Origin: Nicotiana tabacum
Taxonomy: Eukaryota > Streptophyta > Magnoliopsida > Solanales > Solanaceae
Direction: 5' to 3'
Length of the DNA stretch: 64,000 bases
Assembly (NCBI RefSeq): GCF_000715075.1
Contig: NC_134089.1
Coordinates: 110,615,157 to 110,679,156 of the forward strand
Under the pieces are notes generated by a model, which saw only the letters and a program-made list of their open reading frames with translations, did not search any database and was not told the DNA's origin. A program made the translations under genes and the position numbers. This document shows, one piece after another, positions 1 through 9,900 of this stretch (positions are counted from its first letter, which is position 1; each line of letters begins with the position of its first letter).

Positions 1-4
1 AGCT

Positions 5-458
5 TTTTTCTTGTGGTTCAAAATAAGTGATTTTTCTATATTTCAAGAATGAATTAGAGCTCGTTTGGATGGGCTTATTTTAAGTAGCTTTTAAGCCAAA
101 ATAACTATTAAGCCATAAGTTAGGATTTCTAACTTTTGACTTTTGGCTTGTTTTTGTCATTTTAGCTTAAAAATAAGTGCTTAAAAATACTTTTTTACTT
201 TATTCAAATACTACAAAATGACTTAAAAGCTATTTTAGCTTAAAAGCACTTGAAATAAGCCAATCCAAACGGGCTCTTAATTATTTTTTTTTACATTGTC
301 CTTGTAGTAATTAATGTTGGAATATGTGTTAGGAATATTTATGAGAAGAGATTGTAAAGGTTAATATGATCAATTTCATTACTAATTAATGTTAAAAGGT
401 GAATTTCTTAATATGTGTGAAAACAACCAAAAAATCACTTATTTTAAACCGGAGAGAA
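5..458 (-). mobile_element. Stowaway-like MITE, interrupted by a second MITE
   Basis: Read on the minus strand this is the same family as the MITE at 705-969: both carry a terminal segment with CCAAAATAAGTGA or a close variant, then AGAAATTCACCTTTTAA, then AATGAAATTGA and CATATTAACCTTTAC. The right terminus (near 451-458) abuts TA at 459-460. The left terminus is degenerate and lies close to the window edge. A 220-bp Tourist-like MITE at 57-276 splits it. Confidence 0.75.
57..276. mobile_element. Tourist-like MITE nested in the Stowaway MITE
   Basis: Terminal inverted repeats are GAGCTCGTTTGGATGGGCTT at the left and the complement of AAGCCAATCCAAACGGGCTC at the right. A 3-bp TTA duplication flanks the element (54-56 and 277-279). 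A TWA duplication and this kind of end are typical of PIF/Harbinger-derived Tourist MITEs. It is non-coding, 220 bp and AT-rich. Its insertion post-dates the surrounding Stowaway copy. Confidence 0.8.
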
Positions 459-702
459 TAATAAATAAGGTATCTTCATAGTTAAGAGAAGCCGGGAACG
501 CTCAAATTGACAGGTAAAGTCGTTACCTTGTGCACAAGGCTAATAAATAGATTAATTAACTTAATTTCCGATTAATTGTAGCATTAATAATAATTCATCC
601 CTTGGCATCTTACAAAAATAAAAACGGTCGAGGACAAGAAGACCTTTAATGCGATCAATTAGGACAACATTGAATTACGAAGACTGGTTTAACAAAAAGT
701 GG
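459..702. other. intergenic DNA between MITEs
   Basis: AT-rich sequence with no convincing reading frame, RNA gene or repeat. Confidence 0.6.
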
Positions 703-704
703 TA

Positions 705-969
705 CTCCCTCCGGTCCAAAATAAGTGATTTTTTTAATTTTTTTCACACAAATTTAGAAATTCACCTTTTAATATTTATTAGCAATGAAATTGACCATAT
801 TAACCTTTACTATCTCTTCACATAAATACTTCTCACACATACTCCAACATTATTTACTCCAAGGGCAATGTAGGAAAAAAATAATTAATTTATTCTTAAA
901 ATATGGAAAAATCACTTATTTTGGAGCACAAAAAGGACTAAAAAATCAATTATTTTGGACCAGAGGGAA
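705..969 (+). mobile_element. Stowaway-like MITE
   Basis: The inverted termini are CTCCCTCCGGTCCAAAATAA at the left and the complement of TTATTTTGGACCAGAGGGAA at the right. The TA duplication is at 703-704 and 970-971. It is 265 bp and non-coding. A 73-codon open frame lies wholly inside it and is not taken as a gene. Confidence 0.85.
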
Positions 970-971
970 TA

Positions 972-1541
972 ACATACGTTATTGCGTGTTAATTGTAATT
1001 TATTAGCACCAAAATCCACAGTGCTTATAGAACTTATTTTCATTGATTACCTACTTTTATGGTAGATATTTAGGGAACTTTTGTAGGCATAGCGAACTTT
1101 TGTATCCCTATATGGTAGCATGTAGTACGTTTTTTTTAAAAAAAATAGAGACCTTAATTTCTTTTTAACTTGCTTCGAAGACGAAATTAAACTACTATAA
1201 TAATAAATTTCGATAATATTCTTGAAGATGGTGATCGCTAGCTACGGCAGCTCATCAAAAGAAAATTAAATGAGCATAGCGAGCTCTTAACCAATTAGAA
1301 ATATGTTAAGAGTAAATGAGAGGAAAATAGCTATATACTCTCATACATGAAAGATTTATGTGACACAGGAAAAAAAATAAAGATAACAATTAAGCACACT
1401 CTTGTTTATCTAAATACCCAACCCACCTGTAATTCAAGAAATCAAAAATAACTTACAAAAAAGAAGAAGAAAGCAAAATTAAGTAATAACCCGGAAACAG
1501 AGCAAAGTGTTTATAGTATAATATCTATGTCAAATAATTCC
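972..1541. other. intergenic DNA and 3' flank of the early nodulin-like gene
   Basis: AT-rich. It must contain the 3' UTR and polyadenylation region of the minus-strand gene that ends at 1542, but I see no single decisive poly(A) signal. Nothing else is recognisable. Confidence 0.5.
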
Positions 1542-3429
1542 CTAAGGTGAAATAACGAATCCTCCCAAAACCAATGTCAAGAGGAGTGACACTGTTGACA
1601 TCAGAACAACTGAAGGAGTTATTGCCTTCTCTGCTGACGACTGGGAATTGAGTGGTGAACTCGCTGGTGAATGAATGTCCGCCGGAATGTTGTCGCTGGA
1701 TGCCGGAGCAATACTTCCTGTTGGCGGGCTTGATGACGTGGGAGATGAAGTCGGAGAAGATGCATTGGATGTTTGCCCCTCTGCTGGTGACAGAGAAGGC
1801 ACTTGGGATGTGTTTGTGGGTGCTGGAGATGCAGAATGACTCTTTGAAGATTTTGTAGGTGCTGGACTGTGAGCTGACGGTGCATGCGATGCCGGACCGG
1901 TTGATGTTTTTGGAGAGTTTCCAGGAGCACGAGCCACGGGAGATAGGTGTGAACCTGAAACAGGGGATATCTTTGAAGTTGTGGGCGTTGGAGCCGTTCC
2001 GGGTGCATGCTTATTCGGGGTTATGTGTGAGAGAGGACTAAGGGGCACGTGTGACGATGCAGGAGTTGGAGCCTTTCGAGGTAAATGGGCAATCGGAGAT
2101 GAGTGGGAACTTGCAGGCGCGTGTGACGTCTCGGATGGAGCCTTTCCAGGTGCATGGGAAGTTGGAGATGAATGGGAACTAGCAGGCGCGTGTGACGCCT
2201 CGGATGGAGCCTTTCCAGGTGCACTAGCAGTTGGAGATGAATGGGAACTAGTAGGCGCGTGTGACGCCACGGATGGAGCCGTTCCAGGTGCATGGGCAGT
2301 TGGAAATGAATGAGAACTAGCAGGCACGTGTGACGTCTCAGATGGAGCCGTTTCAAGTGCATGGGCAGTTGGAGATGAGTGAGAACTAGCAGGTGCGTGT
2401 GATGCCTCAGATGGAGCCTTTCTAGGTGCATGGACAGTTGGAGATGAGTGGGAACTAGTAGGCGCGTGTGACGCCTCGGATGGAGCCTTTCCAGGTTCAT
2501 GGGCAGTCGAAGATGAGTGGGAACTAGCAGGCGCGTGTAACCCCTCGGATGGAGCCTTTCCAAGTTCATGGGTAGTCGGAGATGAGTGGGAACTAGCAGG
2601 CGCGTGTGACCCCTCAGATGGAACCTTTCCAGGTGCATGAACAGTTTGAGATGAGTGAGAACTAGCAGGTGCATGTGACACCTCGAATGGAGCCTTTCCA
2701 GGTGCATGAACAGTTGGAGATGAGTGGGAACTAGCAGACACGTGTGACGCCTCAGATGGAACCTTTCCAGGTGCATGGACAGTTGGAGATGAGTGGGAAC
2801 TAGCAGGCGCGTGCGACGTCTCGGATGGAGCCTTTCCTGGTGCATGAACCGTAGAATGTGTTAGAAAAATAGAAAGACACGATTGAAGAAGAAAGAATTA
2901 TTATTATCCCTAAAGAGATATTATCCGTATATTGTTTGGAGAAAGACAAACAAAGCCACAGTATACGCAAATCGACTTGGCCATTACTCATGGAAGGCTT
3001 GAATTTAACGAGTAGAAAGAACTTTGTTTAGACTAGTCATTTTATTTTATGAAGAAACACATTTGTATAAATTAATTAAGACTTAAATTCATATTCAAGT
3101 TAATAAATATTTTCTCCGGTCCTGACCAATTTGCTTTTTTTCTTTTGGTCCAAAATAAGTGTCTACTTATATAATTAAGAAATTTTTTTCCAAAATTACC
3201 CTTATGTACGTATCCCTAAAAAGTCTTTTACTCCTCATATTAACTATACTGCAATATTTAATTAAGGGTAGTTTAGTCACACTAACTATTTTTGTCTAAA
3301 ATTTTGTATTTCCTTAATGGGTGTGCCCAAAGCAAATTGGTTACTTATTGTGGACCGGGGAGAGTACTAAATTAAAATACCAAGGTTTTGATATATAGTC
3401 TTGAACCACATTTTGCCTTTCGACGTGAT

Positions 3430-3462
<33 letters not shown>

Positions 3463-4984
3463 TTAAAAATATCAACCTGAACGTGTGTTGGAACCAGTAC
3501 CTGGAGGCACAATCGATGATGCTGCTGTTGGCGCCTTTCCTGGTGCATGGACAATTGGAGATGAGTGAGAACGAGCAGTTGCAGGCGACACCCCTGTTGG
3601 ATCCTTCACTGGTGCATGAGCCGTAGGAGAGAAGTGTGTACCTGTACTTGGAGAAGGTGGGTTGGAACTAGTACCTCGAGGCACATTCGATGATGCTGGT
3701 GTAGGCACCTTTCCTGGTGCATGGGCAATTGGAGATAGGTGGGAACCAACAGGAGCAAGTGACGCCCCAATTGGAGCCTTTCCAGGTGCATGAGCCGTAG
3801 GAGATAGGTGCGCACCAGGTCTTGGAGACACATGCGACAATGCAGGTGTTGGAGCTTTTCCAGTTGCATGTTCTGTCGGAGACAAGTGGGACCCAGCAGG
3901 GGCAAGTGACGCGCTAGTTGGAGCTTTTCCAGGTGCATGAGTAGTCGGAGCTAAATGTGAATTTGAAGGCACGTGCGACAATGCTGGTGTTGTAGCCTTT
4001 TGGGGAGCCTGAATCGTTGGAGATTGGTGAGAACCGGTACTTGGAAGTCCATGCGACGATCCCGGTGTTGGGGCCTTCCCTGGAGCAGGTGAAGCCAATG
4101 TTGGAGCCACAACTGGTGCATCCGATGATGCTGGCGTTGGAGCCTTTTTGGGTGCATAGGTCGCCGGAGATGGTGCATGAGCAGTTGGAGATGGTTGTGG
4201 ACCATGACGCGGAGTCACACCTGATGTAGGAGCTTTTCCAGGTGCAGGAGGCGTCGGAGATGAGTGGGAACCAGCAGGTGTCGGTGATGCTACCGGAGTT
4301 TTACCTACAGGAGAATCAGAATCCGGATTCCCTTTAGGCGACGGTGAAATGTGTGTTGATGATCCTTTAGGTGGAGTAGCCGTCGTTGGAGTGTGAGTGG
4401 ATGGAGCCGGAGCTTTGGACGGAGTAGCAGGAGGAGAAGGAGGCGGCGGTCTAACAGCTAGAACAACTATAATCAATTTTTGTCCTTCTTTACACTTATC
4501 CTTTTTGCCACTAATAAAATAGAATGGACCAGAGCGATCAAACTTGAAAACAGAGTTGCCATCTTCCATTTTCTTAATCGGATTTTCTGTGTTGCACTTG
4601 TCATAGGCATCCTTATTTACCTCCAATACTGAATCTGATCCTTTCTTATACTTGAACACTGTCACACGTACAAACAAGAAAAAAATAATTATCAAATAAA
4701 TACTAAGTACAAATAATATAGTAACATCTTTTGGTGCAAACAAACAAATTATCATATAATGGTACATTTTTGTAGCACGGATAATTGGAGAACTTACAAA
4801 GAGTGTCATTTACTTGAAATCTCAAACGCTGAGCCCAGTGGTCGTAACTTTCAAGAGGATTAAGAATCCAACCATCTGTGCCACCGACGTCGAATTGATA
4901 AGCGTTCGAACAGCTGATCTGAAAAGCCAGCAGCAGTATCAGCACTGGGGCATGTCTCGGTGGAGCCATGATAATTTTTCTCAT
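1542..4984 (-). CDS. early nodulin-like (phytocyanin-domain) protein with giant AGP-type repeat region, spliced, 879 aa
   Basis: Three exons: 4984-4798, 4658-3501 and 2836-1542. Donors are GTAAGT and CAG|GTACTG, acceptors GACAG and CACCAG; phases match (1 and 1) and total 880 codons with the stop. Residues 1-28 are a signal peptide ending SCSNA. Residues 29-131 are a plastocyanin-like domain starting YQFDVGG, with the family core HWAQRLRFQVNDTL, a likely disulfide C84-C118, and GPFYFISG where copper-binding phytocyanins have HYF(I/V)CG. It therefore probably does not bind copper, as in other ENODLs. Residues 133 to about 850 are Pro/Ala/Ser/Thr/His repeats rich in AP, SP and TP, which are arabinogalactan sites. 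The last 26 residues are hydrophobic and GPI-signal-like. It is probably an outer plasma-membrane or wall glycoprotein. Typical family members are about 170-370 aa, so this one is unusually long. The Met at 4966 is an alternative start. It is the only apparently intact host gene here. Confidence 0.85.
2064..2836 (-). repeat. 69-bp (23-residue) coding tandem repeat in exon 3 of the early nodulin-like gene
   Basis: About 11 units of 69 bp, each encoding a variant of SSHSSPTxHAPGKAPSExSHAPA. The start points of successive GGATGGAG blocks at 2134 and 2203 give the period. Because 69 is a multiple of three, other frames are also open for long stretches; these are artefacts of periodicity. Exon 2 carries a related but longer and less regular repeat (the HAPGKAPT type). 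Confidence 0.9.
3110..3364. mobile_element. Stowaway-like MITE in intron 2
   Basis: The left end carries TTTTCTCCGGTCCTGACCAA and the right end is the complement of GTGGACCGGGGAGAG. TA is present on both sides (3108-3109 and 3365-3366). Near both ends is the inverted pair ACCAATTTGCTTT / AAAGCAAATTGGT. The inside shares CCAAAATAAGTG with the MITEs at the left edge of the window. Confidence 0.7.
3431..3462. repeat. (AT)n microsatellite in intron 2
   Basis: Two (AT)n runs separated by a C. It lies shortly downstream of the inferred donor at 3500. Confidence 0.9.
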
Positions 4985-5087
4985 GGTCCTATAGAGTCTG
5001 GTTTTATGGGATGGCTGGCTCCAAAAAGAGTAAGAGTGTAGGAGATTTTGTCTCTGATATAATAACTCTAAATATAACGGAAGGAAT

Positions 5088-5117
5088 AAAGGAAGGAAGG
5101 AAGGAAGGAAGGAAGGA
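5088..5117. repeat. (GGAA)n microsatellite in the 5' UTR of the early nodulin-like gene
   Basis: About seven GGAA units; in the transcript they read (TTCC)n. The region between the proposed TATA box and the first AUG contains no other AUG and is pyrimidine-rich on the coding strand, as many plant leaders are. Confidence 0.85.
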
Positions 5118-5252
5118 GGTTCACCAACGCTGTAGAAATGTAATGTAAAAATGGGGACAAATGAAATGGACTAGAAACTGAAAATCTGAAGAAGAGAGTG
5201 AGGAATTGAAACTGAAAGAAAGGTTTGAGGGGGAATAATGATGTTAGATAGA

Positions 5253-5259
5253 TTATATA
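5253..5259 (-). promoter_or_regulatory. possible TATA box of the early nodulin-like gene
   Basis: Reads TATATAA on the minus strand, about 270 bp before the first AUG. It would place the transcription start near 5220-5225 and give a leader of roughly 235 nt with no upstream AUG. This is a motif match only. Confidence 0.4.
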
Positions 5260-5294
5260 GTCTATGCTTTTGAGTTTGACATGTGTGTGTTCCC

Positions 5295-5321
5295 GGGGGT
5301 TTGGGGGGGAGGGGGAGGGGG
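5295..5321 (+). promoter_or_regulatory. G-quadruplex-capable tract next to the core promoter
   Basis: Four G runs of 5, 7, 5 and 5 bases separated by loops of 3, 1 and 1 bases. It lies 35-65 bp upstream of the proposed TATA box. The G-rich strand is the template strand of the gene. The sequence capacity is clear; any regulatory role is inference. Confidence 0.6.
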
Positions 5322-5405
5322 CTTGTGCCATTGCAAATGACAAAAAAGGAAAAGAATTTGCAATATACATAGATCTCGTTTCCGCTGGATAATGAGAAAA
5401 AAGTA

Positions 5406-5664
5406 CTCCCTCAGTTCACTTTTACTTGGTATGTTTATTAAAAATAAATTTTTATTTTTACTTGTCACTTTATGCATATCAAGAGAAGACAATTTTTTTT
5501 CCTGTTATATCGAAAGTATTTTATTACTTATTTCAAATTATTTTCTCAAATCCAATAAAAATATATTAATTAATATGTGTATCATGGTAAATTATATACT
5601 TCATTTTTTATTTCTTAAGAGCGTGAAAAATTAAAACGGGCCAAATAAAAGTGAACGGAGAGAG
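5406..5664. mobile_element. Stowaway-like MITE in the promoter region
   Basis: The inverted ends are CTCCCTCAGTTCACTTTTAC and the complement of AATAAAAGTGAACGGAGAGAG. TA is at 5404-5405 and 5665-5666. At 259 bp it lies about 150 bp upstream of the proposed TATA box, and is a different subfamily from the MITEs at 5-969. Confidence 0.8.
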
Positions 5665-5666
5665 TA

Positions 5667-6779
5667 ATTGTATATAGTATTTGAGATTAAGCACATGGAT
5701 TAAAGTAACATACGTAATGGTAAGGGAATTTAATTACACGGACTTTAAGGTCGAGAGCAAGCTTTTAATAATACAATGGCCAAATTGATTGGCTATTGGA
5801 TGTTGTCCAAGCAATTCGTAGAACTCAAGAAACTGGCTTTGCATTTAATTTTCACCAATGACTTGTTTTAGTGAAAAGAACAAGAGCCTCAAATCCGACC
5901 CCCACTAGTGGAGTTCTCGGATTATTAATACAAAATGGCCCCAACTTGTAGAATGTAATTAAAAAATGATAAATGAAGAAAAATATGTTTTCAGATAATA
6001 CATTTAGAATGAAAGGTACTGGTCATTCTTCAAAAGAAAGTTTTAAGATTGCAGTTCTATATAGATGAAAAACATTAGAGAAATTTCAAGTAACCTGCAA
6101 AACGATGGAGGAACGGCACTTATTGTACAGAAAATAGCTGCATTTTCCATTGTCTCTGGCTCTCTGCTGTCACTCAAACAAAAAATGTGAAATACTTTTT
6201 GGGTTTAAGAAAGATTTAAATAAATGAGTGGAATTTAGGGTAAAAAGCAACTTTTTTTAATGGAAATTTAGTTAAAAAACAAACACTTCTCTCACAAAAT
6301 TTCAAACAGATACGACATGACTTTTTGGACAACAAAATATACTATCGAGAGAGCTTAGTATGTTTCACAAGATAAGGCATAAGTTTATAAACTTCTATTT
6401 TGTTTTAGAAAAAGTTGAAGTTGGATCACGAATGGTTATCCAACTTCAAGTTTTTTGTGCTAAAGTCATAAGACTTACTTCCTTTATCTCTACTTTTGCT
6501 TCCCTCCCTTTTCATATTGTTAATCTTGAACTTCAATCTTCATACACGTGACCCCAAAGCAGATTCGCACTATGCAGTTCGTGTAAATTGTTTCCTTCGT
6601 CTGTTTTGAGTGTTTTCTACTATGTCAAATCTCTTCTTCTTTTTTCTGCCTACACTGGAAATGTTCAGTGTTGTAAAGTAAAAAGACTACTAAACTCACA
6701 CTTTTCTAATCCTTGAAAAAACACTTTTACTTCTAACATTTAACTTAAACCATTAACACACTGTTCTGCCACAGGGGTG
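5667..6779. other. intergenic host DNA
   Basis: AT-rich with short open frames only. I see no gene, RNA or repeat with support. Confidence 0.6.
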
Positions 6780-6784
6780 CCTAA

Positions 6785-7433
6785 TGTATGGCTCAAAATC
6801 TGACATACGTAGATTAGTGCTAAAAGGAATGGCGAGGGGTCGACTAAGTTGTGGTCGTATCCACAAGGCGTAACAATGACGAGCATCTCGGCCACTACCG
6901 AGATCGATCCATCAGAAAGCTTGTACGGTAAAGTATATGTCGTGATACTTAAGGAGAGAGATGTAAAGTATAATCAAGAGATAGGGTATTCTGGCTAAAA
7001 ACCGTTGGACAAAGGGGAATATTTATAATATATATAGGAAGTAAGAAGACAGAAAAAGGGTGTGTGGCTCTCCTTGAAGAAAGAGGAACAAAAGAACAGG
7101 AGAAGATCTCTAACAAAAAAAAAAAGAACGAAAGTCTAGATCTTGGTTGCAAATCTTTGTAATCGTCATTGTTGAATCAATAAAGATAGATCTCATAGCT
7201 ATCCATGACATTCCTTCTTTGCTCTTACATTATGGAACAGTACGTCAAGGATGTAAGCTTATCGTTTATGTTTGATATCATTTAATAATCTTAAAAAGAG
7301 TTATAAGCTTGATTATATTCGATTCTCATATTAAACATTCTTTGATCTAGAGCTAATTATCTTTTGTTAAAATTTACCCTCTATTTTATCATTAATTAGT
7401 TTAACAAAAAGCTTGATACTTTTTGGTCGAATA
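6785..7433 (+). repeat. 5' LTR of element 1
   Basis: 649 bp, starting TGTATGG and ending GGTCGAATA (CA changed to TA). It aligns along its length with 13322-13976. A TATA-like stretch lies near 7018-7040. Confidence 0.9.
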
Positions 7434-7436
7434 ATT

Positions 7437-7454
7437 TGGCACCGTCTGTGGGGA
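7437..7454 (+). other. primer binding site of element 1
   Basis: TGGCACCGTCTGTGGGGA starts four bases after the LTR end, in the expected place for a minus-strand primer site. The tRNA was not identified here. Confidence 0.7.
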
Positions 7455-8740
7455 TTTCTTAGCCAAAATTTTAGTTTTCTCTAGATCTAAAACTAGCCAA
7501 AGTATCATTTTCCGGCTGTCATAGCCTCACCATCTCAGTATAAACACCAACTCAAAAAAGTGGTAGACATGCTTTTGAAACAACCAAATCAATTAGGGTC
7601 AGATCTCTATAAGAAATTGAAATTAGGTCTGTTGTCTATAAAAACCCACGCCTCGCCTGTAGCGATAGGTTCGGCACGTCGTATGAGTACTCAAAGTGGG
7701 ATTACGACTACTACGCACTTAGCGCGCCCGCAATCCTACTTGCCATATTAACGTTATATGTCGATCTATACTTCCACCTCTTAGGAAGGGACGATGGCCT
7801 GCTGTATGATTCTTTGAAATAACCAACTTATCCTACTATATTTTTGTACCCGTATGCAAAATGTAATTTATGTACAAGATGATGATGATGATGATGATGA
7901 TGATATAACACGTTTCCCTTATTATCTGTGCACATTGGACGGAGTCAATCCGGGGCTCGAGCTCGAGATCCCAACGGGCAAGGTAAGTTCAGCCCATAAG
8001 AAGCCTAGACGTGACTAACGGCGAAGCCAAACATGGGGTCGCCAAATCTGAAACCGCCATTCGAGTACGGGATGGAAGGGGTCGCCTTACAGCGCCCTTC
8101 CCCCTTCTCTAACTTACCAGGTCAAGGTAACAGGCAATTACGTTTGGATCTAACTTGTCATTTTTCTCTTTTTTGGACTGGGATAAGGATACGAGCATTC
8201 TCACAGGGACGCGAACAAGAAACAAACGCCACCAAACGCACCAAGCAAAACCCTCCATACCGTACCGTGTTGCAAATAGCAGACAAATGGTTCAAAACAA
8301 GCGAGTATAATTAAGAAAATCTCCATGAGCTGGGATCGGTGAGCCCGTGGAACATATAGTCCCTCCGACAAAAGTAGAACTTGAACTCGAAAAGCTTGCA
8401 TGTATATTCGCCATGACAATCTTACGCCAATTCAGCCAACTAAAATATTGTGAATTGTGTCTGAACTTCATTTAGTCCCATGGTACCCAGAAGCCCAAGC
8501 AATAAGTTTGTCGCTCATCCCGATAACGGCCTCTCCAGACAGAGCAAAGAAAGGACTAGGTAAAATGGGACTCCACCGACACATACACACTTTAACGACG
8601 CATAGCGCTCTCTAATGAAAACATAATTAAACAAACTGGGATTCACCCCAATGTACACATAAACAATGCAACAATAAGTGATGTTCTCCAATAAAAGTAA
8701 TGGAATAGGCAAACCCGCATCATCGCCAAGAAACGGAAAG
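7455..8740. other. non-coding interior of element 1
   Basis: No gag-like frame. It contains a short (GAT)n microsatellite at about 7878-7904 and otherwise unremarkable sequence. The short open frames at 7560-7751 and 8033-8314 resemble nothing I recognise. Confidence 0.6.
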
Positions 8741-8742
8741 TT

Positions 8743-9440
8743 CGACCTCGCTCGAACTCACAACGGGTTACAATTCGATCTCGCTCGAATTAATACCTTT
8801 ACGGCCATCGATCATCGTCAAACGGGTTGCAATTTGATCTCGCTCAAATTAACACCCTTACGGCCATCAGCCATCACCAAACGGGTTACAATTTGATCTC
8901 GCTCGAATTAACACACTTATGGCCATCGACTATCGCCAAAGGGTTACAATTCGATCTTGCTCGAACTAACACCCATATGGCCATCGGTCATCGCCAAACC
9001 GGTTACAATTCGATCTTGCTCAAATTAAAACCCTTACGGTCATCGGTCATCGCCAAATGGGTTACAATTCAATCTCGCTCGAATTAACATCCTTACGGCC
9101 ATCAGCCATCGCCAAACGGGTTACAATTCGATCTCGCTCGAATTAACACCCTTACGACCATCGGCCATCGCCAAACGGGTTACAATTCGATCTCGCTCGA
9201 ATTAATACCCTTAAGGCCATCCGGCATCGCCAAACGGGTTACAATTCGATCTAGCTCAAGTTAACACCCTCACGGCCATCGACCATCACCAAGTGGGTTA
9301 CAATTCGACCTTGCTCGACTTAACACCCCTATGGCCATCTACCATCGCCAAATGAAAGGAAAGTTCGACCTCGCCCGAACTCACTACGGGTTACATTTTC
9401 GACCTTGCTCGAATTCACACCCTTACGACCATCGGCCATC
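8743..9440. repeat. 59-bp tandem array in element 1
   Basis: About 11 diverged units built around GGGTTACAATTCGATCTCGC, then TCGAATTAACACCCTTACGG, then CCATCGCCAAAC. Successive GGGTT starts at 8765, 8824, 8883 and 8941 give 58-59 bp. Units further right decay. Tandem arrays in the 3' untranslated part are a known feature of Tat/Ogre elements and can seed satellite DNA. Confidence 0.9.
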
Positions 9441-9900
9441 GCCAAGTGGAAGCAAAAATTAGCTCACCTGAATTAACAAATCAAAGTTTGACCCCATCGA
9501 ACTCATAACGGGTCATAGTTCGACCTCACACGAGTTCGCCCCCTGCCATCCCTAAACTTGCCATACGAAACTGAGTCCTCCCAAGTCGGCGAACTAAATT
9601 CGACCTCGCTAGAATATACAAATAAAAACTGAGTCCACCTAAGTCGGCGAACTAAACTCGACCTTGTTTTAATTACCAATTAAAAATCAGGGACTCATTA
9701 CCGGGAAATCCGAAGGTCTTGTTCAAAAAAAAGAGAAAGGAGAGAGAAAGCTAAAAGTTACGTAATTAAAGGCGAAGTGACTATTTTATTCAGATATACA
9801 TACACAATAGTTCCGCTCTTAGAGAAGGCCAAAAGCGGGCCCCAAAGAAAAAGGTGAAGACAAAAAAAAACTAAGTACAAAAGCTTTAAAAGAATTCTTT

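Larger units (their letters stand above)
2837..3500 (-). other. intron 2 of the early nodulin-like gene
   Basis: 664 bp, GT at 3500 and AG at 2837, with a long pyrimidine-rich stretch before the acceptor on the minus strand. The acceptor CACCAG|GA lies in the first repeat unit. The other units of exon 3 read CACCTGG at the same place, so this unit is the only one with a usable AG. The intron holds a MITE (3110-3364) and an AT microsatellite. Splicing is inferred from phase and motif only. Confidence 0.7.

Noticed and set aside
1981..2313. 110-codon plus-strand frame in the same repeat
   Set aside because: Periodicity artefact on the opposite strand of a supported exon.
2021..2845. 274-codon open frame on the minus strand overlapping the early nodulin-like exon 3
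   Set aside because: It is another frame of the 69-bp repeat, whose length is a multiple of three; its composition (Leu, His, Arg) has no protein-like features, and the GPI-tailed frame is the real one.
3472..3500. Early nodulin-like protein ending at the stop at 3472-3474
   Set aside because: Without splicing the protein would end in a repeat without a GPI tail. A donor at 3500, a phase-matched acceptor at 2837 and the hydrophobic tail in the next exon make splicing far more likely.
6360..6551. 63-codon plus-strand frame in intergenic DNA
   Set aside because: No family resemblance, no promoter context and no conservation evidence.
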